The notes under the pieces were generated by a model that was given only the letters and a program-made list of their open reading frames with translations, did not search any database and was not told the DNA's origin. DNA of 64,000 nucleotides from Lysobacterales bacterium (GTDB lineage Bacteria; Pseudomonadota; Gammaproteobacteria; Xanthomonadales; Marinicellaceae), in NCBI GenBank assembly GCA_026982315.1, contig JALSHI010000014.1, positions 1 through 64,000 on the forward strand, given 5' to 3'. The translations under genes and the position numbers were made by a program. Each line of letters opens with the position of its first letter. Position 1 is the first letter of the stretch. This document shows positions 17,534-27,931 of this stretch, one piece after another.

Positions 17534-19234
17534 TCACCTGTTCAGAAATTGGCTGCTGGCGAGAATCAGTTTGACCAGCGCACGCAAACGTTCATGCCAG
17601 TAATGCGGGCTGTTATTACTGGAAATATCCGGTATGGGGATATCCGCCGGCCACTGGGTGGGGTCATAAGGGTCCAGACGCATGAAATCGCGTACGGTGG
17701 TGTGTAGCGGGTCACCCAGCCAGCCGCCGGCCGGCTCATAGCCCAGAATCTTTTTCAGCCAGAATGCGGCGATGTTATTGGGCGTGTGCGAGGGCAAGTC
17801 TGCACTGGACGCATTCAGGGTGGTTTCCAATACTGGCACCAGCGTGGTGGGCGTACCCGGATTGCGGTCAATCACCCAGTCAAAAGCCCGCATGGTGTTG
17901 ACCAGGCTCATGCTGCCTTGCCAGTAAGCACCCGCCTGGGGATAGCCATTGGGCGCTTTCCACCAAAAAGGGTGTTGCCCAGCCCGCCGCAGCAAATACA
18001 TGACTGTGCCTTCGTCAGGAAAATTGGGGGAAGGCATAAAAGTGCCTTCACACACGCGCATGGCAGAAATAAAGGCATGCAAAGGCGGCTTGAACAATGC
18101 GCCAAACACAGCCGGATCCTTGAAATAACTGGAGTTAAACAGGGCCCGGTAAGTTTGCGCCAATTGGTCAGGCGCATAGCGGTTGTTAAGAAAAGCATCA
18201 CGAACCAGATCAATAGCGGCCTGTGGCGGGTTAGGCGAAATAAAACGCTGGCACAATTTGGTGGCGATGTGCAGCGCCGTGCCAGGGTGATATGCCAGCA
18301 TATCGAAAAACTGGCCAATATCCTGGGGCGTGGGCTCAAAATTACCCCAATACTTTCCGAGGATGGTTTTTTCGAACTTGTCGTGCCAGTCTTCATAAAA
18401 AAAGAACTCGCCGGTGTCCTCGAAGTTACTGCTGGCGGAGTTGGAGCGATCCTTGATTTTCCAGCCAGTCAGCGTGCGCATGGCGGCATAGACATCGTCA
18501 TCCACATATTTTTCCGCCAGCTGTACGGTCACATCACTGCCACCTGCGCCCCAGGGCAATTGCACATCAATGCGTGGCACGCTGGCCGGGTCGCCCAGGC
18601 TAATATAGTTCATGGCGCCCAACGTGTGCAGTTCCATGACCTCCCGGGCGTAGTTTTCATTGGGGCTGCCTTGTTCGTTAATGTAATTGTCAAGGTAATA
18701 CTGCATGGCCACATGGCGTGAAGACAATTCCAGCAATTGCCGGAAATTGCCAAACAGGTGGCCGTTTTCAAAACCCGCCGGGCGGGGATGGCCGCTCACC
18801 GGCGGACGAATCACATCCCGGTCCCAGGACGTAAAGGAAGAACCCGCATAAAAACTGCGCGAATAGACATTGAAGTGGTTATGCCAAAAGTCCGCCATCA
18901 CTTCCAGCAATTGGCGGTTGCTAAAAATGCCCCGACCAATCATCAGGTGTTCGCTGTCCTTGGCCGGACGGTACCGGTCGGAGCCATTGACATGGTGATC
19001 GGTCCACATTTGCACCAGCGTTTTATTCAAGGTGGTAAACCCGCCTGCGGCAATGCGGCTGTTCAGGTCACTATCAGGAATGGCGGCCCAGTTTAGCTGG
19101 TATTCCACCCAGGCTTGCAAACGCTGGTCGTCATTAGCGCCCATCTGATTAAAGAGGGCAATGTCATTTTGACCCGCGCCGGTGCGGGGGCCGTACCCCA
19201 GGCGGTCGAGACAATGGTTGGCAAAAGGTTTCAT
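17534..19234 (-). CDS. DUF1800 family protein
   Basis: A 566-residue DUF1800 protein. The N-terminal HCLDRLGYGPRTG, the mid segment ADFWHNHFNVY, and NYAREVMELHTLG are hallmark motifs of the family. The C-terminal part has FWWKAPNGYPQAG and the DPYDPTQWP region. No clear signal peptide is visible from the ATG at 19234, so if it is periplasmic it may ride with the Tat-exported DUF1501 partner encoded just downstream. The function of the pair is not established. The 145 bases upstream (19235-19379) show no clear feature. Confidence 0.92.
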   Translation of the reverse strand: MKPFANHCLDRLGYGPRTGAGQNDIALFNQMGANDDQRLQAWVEYQLNWAAIPDSDLNSRIAAGGFTTLNKTLVQMWTDHHVNGSDRYRPAKDSEHLMIGRGIFSNRQLLEVMADFWHNHFNVYSRSFYAGSSFTSWDRDVIRPPVSGHPRPAGFENGHLFGNFRQLLELSSRHVAMQYYLDNYINEQGSPNENYAREVMELHTLGAMNYISLGDPASVPRIDVQLPWGAGGSDVTVQLAEKYVDDDVYAAMRTLTGWKIKDRSNSASSNFEDTGEFFFYEDWHDKFEKTILGKYWGNFEPTPQDIGQFFDMLAYHPGTALHIATKLCQRFISPNPPQAAIDLVRDAFLNNRYAPDQLAQTYRALFNSSYFKDPAVFGALFKPPLHAFISAMRVCEGTFMPSPNFPDEGTVMYLLRRAGQHPFWWKAPNGYPQAGAYWQGSMSLVNTMRAFDWVIDRNPGTPTTLVPVLETTLNASSADLPSHTPNNIAAFWLKKILGYEPAGGWLGDPLHTTVRDFMRLDPYDPTQWPADIPIPDISSNNSPHYWHERLRALVKLILASSQFLNR

Positions 19235-19379
19235 GGGCGCACTCTTGTGTCAAAGCAACACTAGCCTAGCGCCATTGGCATAGAAAAAATGTGAGGGCTT
19301 TCGCAAAGCACCGTTAAGGTTTGGTTAAATCAGCCGTGACGCTGCTTTACGATTATGATTCAGTGATGGCCAAAATGCG

Positions 19380-20318
19380 CTAGTACGCCCTGTGCCGGTC
19401 AATCTGCAAGGGCATGGGCTGGCCTGCGGCCAGTGCCCGGCATTGCCGGACAATGGCCGCGGCAGTTTGATACGCATCCGAACGCGCCGCCAGATGCGGT
19501 GTGATGGTAATGGCCGGATGGGTCCATAAAGGAGACTCAGCCGGCAACGGTTCGGTATTGAAAACATCCATGACCGCGTGGCTCAACCAACCCGCGTCCA
19601 GGGCGCGTATCAGGTCGCTTTCAATCACTTGCGGGCCGCGCCCTGCGTGTACAAATACTGGTTTTCGTTGTTGCATCCAGGCGAAAGTCTGGCTATTGAA
19701 AATTCCCCTGGTGGCTGCTGTCAAAGGCAGCAAATTGATTACAAAGTCGCTCTGCTCAACCAGTTGCCGCAAGCCTTCCTGCCCAACAAATGACATATCG
19801 GCAGCGGTTTTTGTCTGCCGTGTCCAACTGGCGATACGATAACCCAAAGGGCGTAAGGACTCAGCCACGAAAGCACCCAATTGGCCAAAGCCGGCGAAAC
19901 CGACGACAGGGGCTGGCGCTACCGGCAAAACCCGCCATTGCCTGGCTTTCTGCTGCTGCTCAAACTCGGGGAAACGTCGGTGGAAACGGGTGACGACAGC
20001 GGTCACATACTGCGCCATTTGCTGCTTCAGATCCACCGCCACAATGCGTGCCACCGGGATATCTGGCGGCAGCGCCGGGTCATTGAGAATAAAATCCACT
20101 CCCGCGCCCAGGGAGGTTATTCCCTGCAAGGCGGGCAGCTGCGCCAACAGACCCTCAGGCTGTTTCCACAACACCGCAAAGTCAATGGACGCGGCAGGAA
20201 AGTTATCTTCCAGCGTATAAACCCTCATTTCCGGGGCTTGCTGTTGCAAGGCCGCTTTAAGGTCCTGAATATCGCGGTCGCTGACTGCCAACAATATGTG
20301 CTTGGGTGTCTGGCTCAT
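19380..20318 (-). CDS. GhrA-type glyoxylate/hydroxypyruvate reductase
   Basis: A 312-residue D-2-hydroxyacid dehydrogenase closest in layout to GhrA: an N-terminal substrate domain, then the Rossmann motif GFAGFGQLGAFVAE (about 138-151). The catalytic Arg lies in HAGRGPQ, Glu in FNTEPLPAESPLW and His in TPHLAARSDAY. It would reduce glyoxylate or hydroxypyruvate with NAD(P)H. It starts 4 bases after rppH stops, so the two probably share a transcript. The natural substrate cannot be told from sequence. Confidence 0.88.
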   Translation of the reverse strand: MSQTPKHILLAVSDRDIQDLKAALQQQAPEMRVYTLEDNFPAASIDFAVLWKQPEGLLAQLPALQGITSLGAGVDFILNDPALPPDIPVARIVAVDLKQQMAQYVTAVVTRFHRRFPEFEQQQKARQWRVLPVAPAPVVGFAGFGQLGAFVAESLRPLGYRIASWTRQTKTAADMSFVGQEGLRQLVEQSDFVINLLPLTAATRGIFNSQTFAWMQQRKPVFVHAGRGPQVIESDLIRALDAGWLSHAVMDVFNTEPLPAESPLWTHPAITITPHLAARSDAYQTAAAIVRQCRALAAGQPMPLQIDRHRAY

Positions 20319-20322
20319 TCTT

Positions 20323-20997
20323 TTAATTTTTTTCAGAGCGGCCAGTGGCGTTTTCTGGCGCGGATTTGGCTTTTACACCCGGCCGGTTTGGCGGGTTATG
20401 ATTTCCCGCCTTCTGGTTGGAGCGGTATTTTTTGCGGCGGCGGGTTTTCGCCCCCGGATGGGTGGAGTAAACTGACCGCGAACGCCGCAGGCGCGGCGGT
20501 GGCTTCACCCCCAGCGACGCCCAATGTTTCCGGGCAAATGGCTCCAGTTTTTTCAGAGCCTGCTGATAAACATTGCGCTTGAAGGGCACCACATGGTTAA
20601 CCGGATACCAGTAATGCACCCAGCGCCAACGGCCAAATTCCGGGTGATTGGTGGCATGAAGATTCACCGACTGCTCATCGGCCATCAGTCGCAATAAAAA
20701 CCAGACCTGCTTTTGCCCCACGCACAGCGGCTTGCTATGCGTGCGCTGCAATCTTTTCGGCAACCGGTAACGCAACCAGCCTGGAGTTACACCCAGTATG
20801 CGTACCTGGTCAGGTGTGAGTCCAACTTCTTCATAAAGCTCCCGATACATGGCCTGTTCGGGTGTCTCGTCAGGGTTGATGCCTCCCTGGGGAAACTGCC
20901 AGCCCGCATCCCGGATGCGCTTGGCCCAAAATACCTTTCCGTTGTCGCCGAGCAGGATGATGCCCACATTGGGGCGAAAACCATCTCGATCGATCAT
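20323..20997 (-). CDS. rppH: RNA pyrophosphohydrolase RppH with basic C-terminal tail
   Basis: Nudix hydrolase that removes pyrophosphate from mRNA 5' ends to start decay. The start [15 protein letters not shown], the Nudix box (G-G-I-N-P-D-E then REL.EEVGL, about 37-59) and [21 protein letters not shown] match RppH. At 224 residues it is longer than the usual 160-175: the last 60 or so residues are Arg/Lys/Pro/Asn rich ([18 protein letters not shown]...) and probably disordered. The tail could aid RNA binding. Confidence 0.94.
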   Translation of the reverse strand: MIDRDGFRPNVGIILLGDNGKVFWAKRIRDAGWQFPQGGINPDETPEQAMYRELYEEVGLTPDQVRILGVTPGWLRYRLPKRLQRTHSKPLCVGQKQVWFLLRLMADEQSVNLHATNHPEFGRWRWVHYWYPVNHVVPFKRNVYQQALKKLEPFARKHWASLGVKPPPRLRRSRSVYSTHPGAKTRRRKKYRSNQKAGNHNPPNRPGVKAKSAPENATGRSEKN

Positions 20998-21070
20998 GAC
21001 TTGTTCTGTAAAAAATACTGCCCATCATTGTGGCAGATGAACCATGGCTTCGCAAGCGCAACACGAAAGG

Positions 21071-22033
21071 TTAGAACCTATAACCAAACTCTTTTTTGAA
21101 GCAGTCATGAAATTCGTCCAGGTTGAAACTGTGGTTTTGGGTACCGGCAGAAGCGATTTTTAGACTACCAAGCAACGAGGCAATGCGGCCAGTGGTTTGG
21201 ATATCCAGGCCATTCATTAGCCCATAAAGCAAGCCGGCGCGATACGCATCACCACAGCCTGTGGGGTCCTTGATACACTCGGCCTCCACCACCGGAATAT
21301 GGTAGCTGGTACCCTCGGTAAAGATTTCCGACCCCTTGGAACCACGGGTCACAAACAAGGCATCCAGATGGCGGGCTATCCGGGGGGCATCCCAGCCGGT
21401 GCGTTCGGCCACCATTTCATATTCATAGTCGTTCACCGCCATCCAGGTGGCCTGTTCAATAAAACGTTTCAAGTCATCGCCGTCGAACAACGGCATGGCC
21501 TGGCCGGGATCGAAAATAAAAGGAATACCGCATTCCACAAATTCCGTGGCATGCTGAATCATGCCTTCACGGCCATCCGGGCCCACAATACCAATACTGA
21601 TATCCGCCACCTGGGAAACATGGTTGTCATGACTGTAATTCATGGCACCGGGATGAAAGGCGGTAATCTGGTTGTTATCCATGTCCGTCGTAATAAAAGC
21701 CTGGGCGGTAAACTCCTCAGGACACTCCTTTACCGCATGCAAGGGAATGCCCAAACGTTCGAAGCGTTCCCGGTAAGGCTGAAAATCCTTGCCCACCACC
21801 CCCATGGGGACCGGATGACCACCCAGCAGCTTGAGATTGTAGGCAATATTGCCCGCCACACCGCCAAACTCCCGGCGCATGTCCGGAACCAAAAAAGCAA
21901 TATTCAGCTTGTGAATCTGGTCGGCCAGAATGTGGTTCTTGAAATAGTCATTAAACACCATGATGGTGTCATAGGCCAATGAGCCGCAAATTAGCGCCTG
22001 GTTTTTTGCCGGGCCGGTGACAGCTTGAGTCAT
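21071..22033 (-). CDS. PfkB-family kinase, probably adenosine kinase
   Basis: A 320-residue ribokinase-fold sugar/nucleoside kinase. The PfkB signatures are present: GGVAGNIAYNLKLLGG near residues 57-72 and DPTGCGDAYRAGLLYG near 260-275, with the anion hole and catalytic Asp in GCGD. The N-terminus ICGSLAYDTIMVFNDYF and DPGQAM resemble the bacterial adenosine kinase subgroup. Adenosine is the likely acceptor, but ribose or another nucleoside cannot be excluded. It follows gatB by 14 bases, at the end of a gatCAB operon. Confidence 0.8.
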   Translation of the reverse strand: MTQAVTGPAKNQALICGSLAYDTIMVFNDYFKNHILADQIHKLNIAFLVPDMRREFGGVAGNIAYNLKLLGGHPVPMGVVGKDFQPYRERFERLGIPLHAVKECPEEFTAQAFITTDMDNNQITAFHPGAMNYSHDNHVSQVADISIGIVGPDGREGMIQHATEFVECGIPFIFDPGQAMPLFDGDDLKRFIEQATWMAVNDYEYEMVAERTGWDAPRIARHLDALFVTRGSKGSEIFTEGTSYHIPVVEAECIKDPTGCGDAYRAGLLYGLMNGLDIQTTGRIASLLGSLKIASAGTQNHSFNLDEFHDCFKKEFGYRF

Positions 22034-22047
22034 AGAAAAGTCCTTTA

Positions 22048-23508
22048 TCAGGTGTTGAGTTTGTCTTCAAGAAGGGTTTTCAGTTCCGCCGGATGGGCGG
22101 TGCCGCGGGTGGCTTTCATCACTTGTCCCACAAAAAAGTTGAACAGCTTGTCGTTACCAGACCGGTAGTCAGCCACTTGTTTCGGATTGTCCGCCAAAAC
22201 CTTGTCCACCAATTCGGCGAGCGCCTGGCTGTCAGACATTTGCGCCAGCCCTTCACGCTCGATGATTTCTGCGGCCGTCACATCAGCGTGATCCCACATT
22301 TTTTCCAGCACGGTTTTGCCGGTCTTGTGGGAAATGGTATCACTGGCCACCGCATCCAGCAAACCGGCCAAACGCACCGGGGCAACCGGCAAGGCTGGCC
22401 AGTCAAGCCCGTCGCGATTCAGCAAGGCGCTGACCTCCCCCAGCAACCAGCGAGCGGCCAGCACCGGTTGCGGGTGCTGCATGGCGGCCACGCAAGATTC
22501 AAACACAGCGCTGGCAGCAGCGTCTTCGGCCAATATCCGTGCCTCTGCCGACTTCAACCCCCACGACTGGGTATAGCGGTTGATTTTTTCCTGGGGCAGC
22601 TCGGGCAATTGCGCCTTTTCGGCGTCAATCAGCGCCGCGCTGACGTGCACCGGCAATAAATCCGGGTCGGGAAAATAACGGTAATCATTGGCCGCCTCCT
22701 TGGAGCGCATGGCGCGGGTTTCGTCCTTGTCGGCATCGTACAGGCGGGTTTCCTGAACAATCCGCCCACCGGCTTCCAGCACCCGGATCTGGCGCGCAAT
22801 TTCATGTTTGATGGCCCGTTCCACAAAACGGAAGGAGTTGATATTTTTCAGCTCGGTGCGTGTGCCCAGTGTCTGGCTGCCTGCCGGTCGTACCGACACA
22901 TTGGCATCACAGCGGAAGGAACCTTCCTGCAAATTACCATCGCAGATGCCCAGGTGGGTCACCAGCGTATAAACCTGGCGCATATAAGCCACCGCCTCGG
23001 CCGCGCTGCGCATATCCGGTTCACTGACCACCTCAATCAACGGCGTACCCGCCCGATTCAGGTCGATGGCGCTGTATTGGGGGTAAATGTCATGAATGGA
23101 TTTGCCGGCGTCCTCTTCCAGGTGCGCGCGGGTCAGCCCAATGCGCTTCTGGCTGCCGTCCGGCAAGCTAATCATAATATGGCCGCCTTCCACAATGGGG
23201 CGATCCATTTGGGAAATCTGATAGCCTTTGGGCAAATCCGGGTAAAAATAGTTTTTGCGCGCAAACACGGTTTCCCGATTGATACGGGCATCCACGGCCA
23301 GACCGAAACGCACAGCATAGCGAATCGCTTGTTCGTTCACCACCGGCAAGGTGCCGGGCAAGGCCGCATCCAGCCAGCTCACCTGACTGTTGGGCTCGGC
23401 GCCATAGGCCGTGGCACTGCCGGAAAACAGCTTGCTGTCGGTTTTCAGCTGCACATGAATTTCCAGCCCGATGACGGCTTCCCACTGCTGCTTGCCACTT
23501 GCTGTCAT
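22048..23508 (-). CDS. gatB: Asp/Glu-tRNA amidotransferase subunit B
   Basis: A 486-residue GatB, the subunit that phosphorylates and amidates misacylated Glu-tRNA(Gln) or Asp-tRNA(Asn). The N-terminus [26 protein letters not shown], the [14 protein letters not shown] signature and the C-terminal YqeY-like domain ([19 protein letters not shown]) are all visible. The start overlaps the end of gatA by 4 bases (ATGA). Its presence implies a transamidation route to Gln- and/or Asn-tRNA. Confidence 0.97.
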   Translation of the reverse strand: MTASGKQQWEAVIGLEIHVQLKTDSKLFSGSATAYGAEPNSQVSWLDAALPGTLPVVNEQAIRYAVRFGLAVDARINRETVFARKNYFYPDLPKGYQISQMDRPIVEGGHIMISLPDGSQKRIGLTRAHLEEDAGKSIHDIYPQYSAIDLNRAGTPLIEVVSEPDMRSAAEAVAYMRQVYTLVTHLGICDGNLQEGSFRCDANVSVRPAGSQTLGTRTELKNINSFRFVERAIKHEIARQIRVLEAGGRIVQETRLYDADKDETRAMRSKEAANDYRYFPDPDLLPVHVSAALIDAEKAQLPELPQEKINRYTQSWGLKSAEARILAEDAAASAVFESCVAAMQHPQPVLAARWLLGEVSALLNRDGLDWPALPVAPVRLAGLLDAVASDTISHKTGKTVLEKMWDHADVTAAEIIEREGLAQMSDSQALAELVDKVLADNPKQVADYRSGNDKLFNFFVGQVMKATRGTAHPAELKTLLEDKLNT

Positions 23509-24962
23509 TGTCGCGCCTCCGGTAACTGCTGGTGGTAGTCACTGTGCTGCTGGAACTGATGGGCCACGTTCAGCAGGCGCGCTTCACTGAAATGCGGCCC
23601 GATGAGCTGCGCACCCACCGGCAAACCCTGGCTAAAGCCCGCAGGCATGGACAAGCCCGGCAAACCAGCCAACGAGGCGGGAATGGTAAACACATCAGCC
23701 TGATACAAGCTGACCGGGTCGGCCTTTTCGCCCAGTCTGAAGGCTGTTTCAGGCGTGACCGGCGCCAGTAGCAGGTCCACAGACTGAAACACCCGGGCAA
23801 AGTCTTCTGCAATCAGTCGGCGAACCTGCTGCGCCCGATGATAGTAGGCCTGGTAATAACCCGCCGACAAAGCCCAGGTGCCCACCAGTATCCGGCGTTT
23901 GACCTCTTCGCCAAACCCTTCAGAGCGGCTGCGGCAATACAGGTCATCCAGATTTTCCGGTTGCTGGCAACGGTGGCCGTAACGCACCCCGTCAAAACGC
24001 GCCAGATTCGCCGAGGCCTCTGCCGGGGCCAGAATATAATAGGCGGCAATGGCCAGATCGGCTGTCGGCAGCGTCACCTCCTGAATTTCCGCGCCCAGTT
24101 TTTGCAACTGCTGCTGCACAGCCTCCAGCGCAGCGGCGACCCCGGCTTCGGTATTGGCCAGCCATTGTGGCAGGATACCAACACGCAGCCCGGTCAGGGA
24201 GTCATTCAGCGCGGCCGAATAGTCCACCGGGCCACTGGCGTCACTGGTGGAGTCCAGTGGATCATGGCCACACATGGCTGACAGCACCAGCGCACAGTCC
24301 TCGGCCTGACGGGCGAACACGCCAGCCTGATCGAGACTGGAAGCAAAGGCAATCATGCCGTAACGCGAGGCGCGGCCGTAGGTCGGCTTGATGCCGGTGA
24401 CACCGCACAAAGCCGCCGGTTGGCGAATGGAACCGCCGGTATCCGAGCCAGTGGCCACCGGCACCACACCAGCGGCCACCAGCGCCGCCGAACCCCCGGA
24501 TGAACCGCCGGGAACCCGCTGGTTGTCCCAGGGATTTTTAACCGGGCCGAAATAAGAGCTTTCATTGGATGAGCCCATGGCAAACTCATCCATATTGGCC
24601 TTGCCAAGTGTCACCATACCGGCGGTTTTCAGCCGCGCCACCACGGTCGCGTCAAAGGGCGGCACATAATCGGCCAGCATGCGCGAAGCGCAGGTTGTCC
24701 GCAACCCGCGAGTGGAGAAAATGTCTTTATGCACCAGCGGCACGCCAGTCAGTACACCGGCTGTGCCCTTGTCCAGCGCCTGTTGCGCCAGATTAACCTG
24801 GTGTTCAACGGCCTCGTCATCAGCGCGGCTAATCAACGCATTCAAATGCGCGACCTTCTGCACCGCCTGACGGCTTTCGGCGACCAGCTCCGCCACGGAT
24901 AGCTCCCCACGGCGTAATTGCCCAGACAGGGTTTTCAGTCCCTGGTGCCAGGGCGCCGTCAT
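23505..24962 (-). CDS. gatA: Asp/Glu-tRNA amidotransferase subunit A
   Basis: A 485-residue amidase-signature enzyme that releases ammonia from glutamine for GatB. The catalytic Lys is in PLVHKDIF (about residue 79), and the Ser-cisSer pair lies in the [14 protein letters not shown] and [16 protein letters not shown] stretch (about 152-185). Its ATGA overlaps gatC upstream and gatB downstream, so the three subunits are translationally coupled. Confidence 0.97.
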   Translation of the reverse strand: MTAPWHQGLKTLSGQLRRGELSVAELVAESRQAVQKVAHLNALISRADDEAVEHQVNLAQQALDKGTAGVLTGVPLVHKDIFSTRGLRTTCASRMLADYVPPFDATVVARLKTAGMVTLGKANMDEFAMGSSNESSYFGPVKNPWDNQRVPGGSSGGSAALVAAGVVPVATGSDTGGSIRQPAALCGVTGIKPTYGRASRYGMIAFASSLDQAGVFARQAEDCALVLSAMCGHDPLDSTSDASGPVDYSAALNDSLTGLRVGILPQWLANTEAGVAAALEAVQQQLQKLGAEIQEVTLPTADLAIAAYYILAPAEASANLARFDGVRYGHRCQQPENLDDLYCRSRSEGFGEEVKRRILVGTWALSAGYYQAYYHRAQQVRRLIAEDFARVFQSVDLLLAPVTPETAFRLGEKADPVSLYQADVFTIPASLAGLPGLSMPAGFSQGLPVGAQLIGPHFSEARLLNVAHQFQQHSDYHQQLPEARQ

Positions 24963-25252
24963 TCTGTATCCACCACTTTGGGAACCAGATAGTAATCGCC
25001 GTCAGTGGCCGGCGCCAGCGCCATCAGCTCGGCTTTGCGGGAACTTTCACTAACCCGGTCGGCACGAAGCGACTGGGTGGCATCCCGCGGGTGGCGCATG
25101 GGCACAACCGCAGCCACATCGGCTGTCTGAATCCGGTCAACCAAAGACAGGACCTGATTCAGCGAATCACGTACACTGTCAATATCCTTCGGCGCCAGAC
25201 GCAGTTTGGCCAAGGCGGCAATTTGTTCAACATCTTGACGGGTAATTGTCAT
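24959..25252 (-). CDS. gatC: Asp/Glu-tRNA amidotransferase subunit C
   Basis: A 97-residue GatC, the small subunit that wraps GatA and GatB together. The N-terminus [18 protein letters not shown] and the C-terminal [18 protein letters not shown] are typical. The ATG at 25252 is preferred over a longer frame because the family starts just before this motif. It is first in the gatCAB-kinase operon and divergent from mreB; the 158-base gap should hold promoters for both. Confidence 0.95.
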   Translation of the reverse strand: MTITRQDVEQIAALAKLRLAPKDIDSVRDSLNQVLSLVDRIQTADVAAVVPMRHPRDATQSLRADRVSESSRKAELMALAPATDGDYYLVPKVVDTE

Positions 25253-25401
25253 AAAATAACCCCAAATTCCGTGGAACCGCGTTTTGTGAACCACACCTCG
25301 GAACACCCGCGGCAAAGCGCCTATTATGCCATCGAAAGCACAAGGGCGAAACCTCAAGTAACGCCCAAAACGCCCTTCCCGAGGAAACCCAAGGACAGTA
25401 A

Positions 25402-26460
<1,059 letters not shown>

Positions 26461-26505
26461 CGATTCAACCAGACGGTCACTACCAGCCCGGGAATTCGTC
26501 ACCAC

Positions 26506-27429
26506 ATGTCAGCCACTCGCGAAACCCACCTCACTGAGCTGCCGCTGTTTCGCTTCCTGCTTCTCGAACTGGCATGTATCCTGCTGATGGTTCTGGATTA
26601 TCACACGCATATTGGCCGGCCGATTCGCCAGACCTTGTCTGCGCTCACCTATCCCCTGGTGCAAGTGGTGCGCCTGCCCCAACAACTGTGGGCCAACGCA
26701 GAGCTGGCGTTCACCCGTCAGGAGCGCCTGCTTAAAGACAATACGGAACTCAAACGGCAGTTATCCAATGCCCGTATGAACCTGTTACAACTGGAAGTCC
26801 TGCAGCAGGAAAACCAGCGGCTGCGGCGGCTCATGCACATGCGGGAGCAACTGCCTTTACGCACAACCGCGGCATTTGTCATCAATATCAACACCGGTAC
26901 ACAGCGCCACCGCGCCATGATTGACCGGGGCCAGCGCGATGGCGTCTTTCCAGGCCAGGCCGTTCTGGACTTACACGGACTGGCCGGCCAGGTAGACACC
27001 ACGGAACTGGCCAGCGCCCACGTCATACTGATTACCGATCCGGGCCATGCCCTGCCAGTGGAAGTGCTGCGCAGCGGCCAACGGAGCATCGCCTATGGCC
27101 AGGGCAAGCACCGTCTGATTTTGCCGGAAATCGCCAAAAGCGCGGATATTCATCCGGGCGACATACTGATTACATCCGGCTTTGGCGGTGTTTTTCCCCG
27201 GGGATTGAAAGTCGCCCGGGTTACCGCTGTCACGCCCTCAAGAAACGGCGCTTTTCAACAGGCCAGCGCCCAGCCTTTTGCCAATCTTGAGCACCTGAAA
27301 GAGGTTTTGCTGGTGTGGCCGCAAATGCCGGAAAAAAGCACCAAAGCCGCTCAGGATCGCACTGACGACACACACTCGCCATCAATGCAGATGGACGCAA
27401 TCCCGACACAATCAGGACACACCCCATGA
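26506..27429 (+). CDS. mreC: Rod shape-determining protein MreC
   Basis: A 307-residue bitopic protein: one N-terminal membrane helix (LLELACILLMVLDYHTHI), a coiled coil (about 65-115, rich in KDNTELKRQLSNARMNLLQLE), and a periplasmic beta-barrel domain with INTGTQRHRAMIDRGQRDGVFPGQAVLD. It links MreB with PBP2 and RodA. A Pro/Thr/Gln-rich tail ends the protein. Its stop overlaps the mreD start by ATGA. Confidence 0.96.
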   Translation: MSATRETHLTELPLFRFLLLELACILLMVLDYHTHIGRPIRQTLSALTYPLVQVVRLPQQLWANAELAFTRQERLLKDNTELKRQLSNARMNLLQLEVLQQENQRLRRLMHMREQLPLRTTAAFVININTGTQRHRAMIDRGQRDGVFPGQAVLDLHGLAGQVDTTELASAHVILITDPGHALPVEVLRSGQRSIAYGQGKHRLILPEIAKSADIHPGDILITSGFGGVFPRGLKVARVTAVTPSRNGAFQQASAQPFANLEHLKEVLLVWPQMPEKSTKAAQDRTDDTHSPSMQMDAIPTQSGHTP

Positions 27430-27929
27430 ACCGCCGGACCTATCACAACAAGTGGCACATGTCTGCCCGGGTCTTACGCCACCTGACATTGTTATTGGCC
27501 CTGGTGTTGATGCTTGTCCCTGTCCATGGCTGGCTCAAGCTGCTGCAACCTTACTGGCTGGCGCTGGTGCTGATTTACTGGGTTCTGGAAGCCCCAGAAC
27601 GCAACGGCCTGTTCACCGCTTTTTTCTATGGGCTGCTGTTGGATGTTCTCTACGGCAGTTTGCTGGGCAACCACAGTTTATCCTTGTTGGTCATTGCCTA
27701 TCTGGTGGGAAAATACGCCCGCCAGTTCCGCATGACCAGTTTCTGGCAATTGGCCCTGATTGTGGGCGCACTGCTATTGAACGACCTGTTTATTCGGGCG
27801 CTGATTGACTGGCTGGCCAGCGGTCAAAAGCCCCGGATCCAAGACATGCTTCCTGTACTCACCGGCATCCTTGTCTGGCCCTGGCTCAAGCTGCTGCTTG
27901 ACCATTTGCACGCCCGCAGCCGCCGTTAA
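27426..27929 (+). CDS. mreD: Rod shape-determining protein MreD
   Basis: A 167-residue inner-membrane protein with five or six hydrophobic helices (LTLLLALVLMLVPV, YWLALVLIYWVLEAPER, FFYGLLLDVLYGSLLGNHSL and others). The YWVLEAPERNGLFTAFFYGLLLDVL signature, split over two helices, is typical of MreD. It helps anchor the elongasome. It overlaps mreC by 4 bases and ends 2 bases before mrdA. Confidence 0.95.
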   Translation: MNRRTYHNKWHMSARVLRHLTLLLALVLMLVPVHGWLKLLQPYWLALVLIYWVLEAPERNGLFTAFFYGLLLDVLYGSLLGNHSLSLLVIAYLVGKYARQFRMTSFWQLALIVGALLLNDLFIRALIDWLASGQKPRIQDMLPVLTGILVWPWLKLLLDHLHARSRR

Positions 27930-27931
27930 TC

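Noticed and set aside
17786-18721. A 311-codon plus-strand frame opposite the DUF1800 gene
   Set aside because: Shadow frame; the opposite strand has all the DUF1800 motifs.
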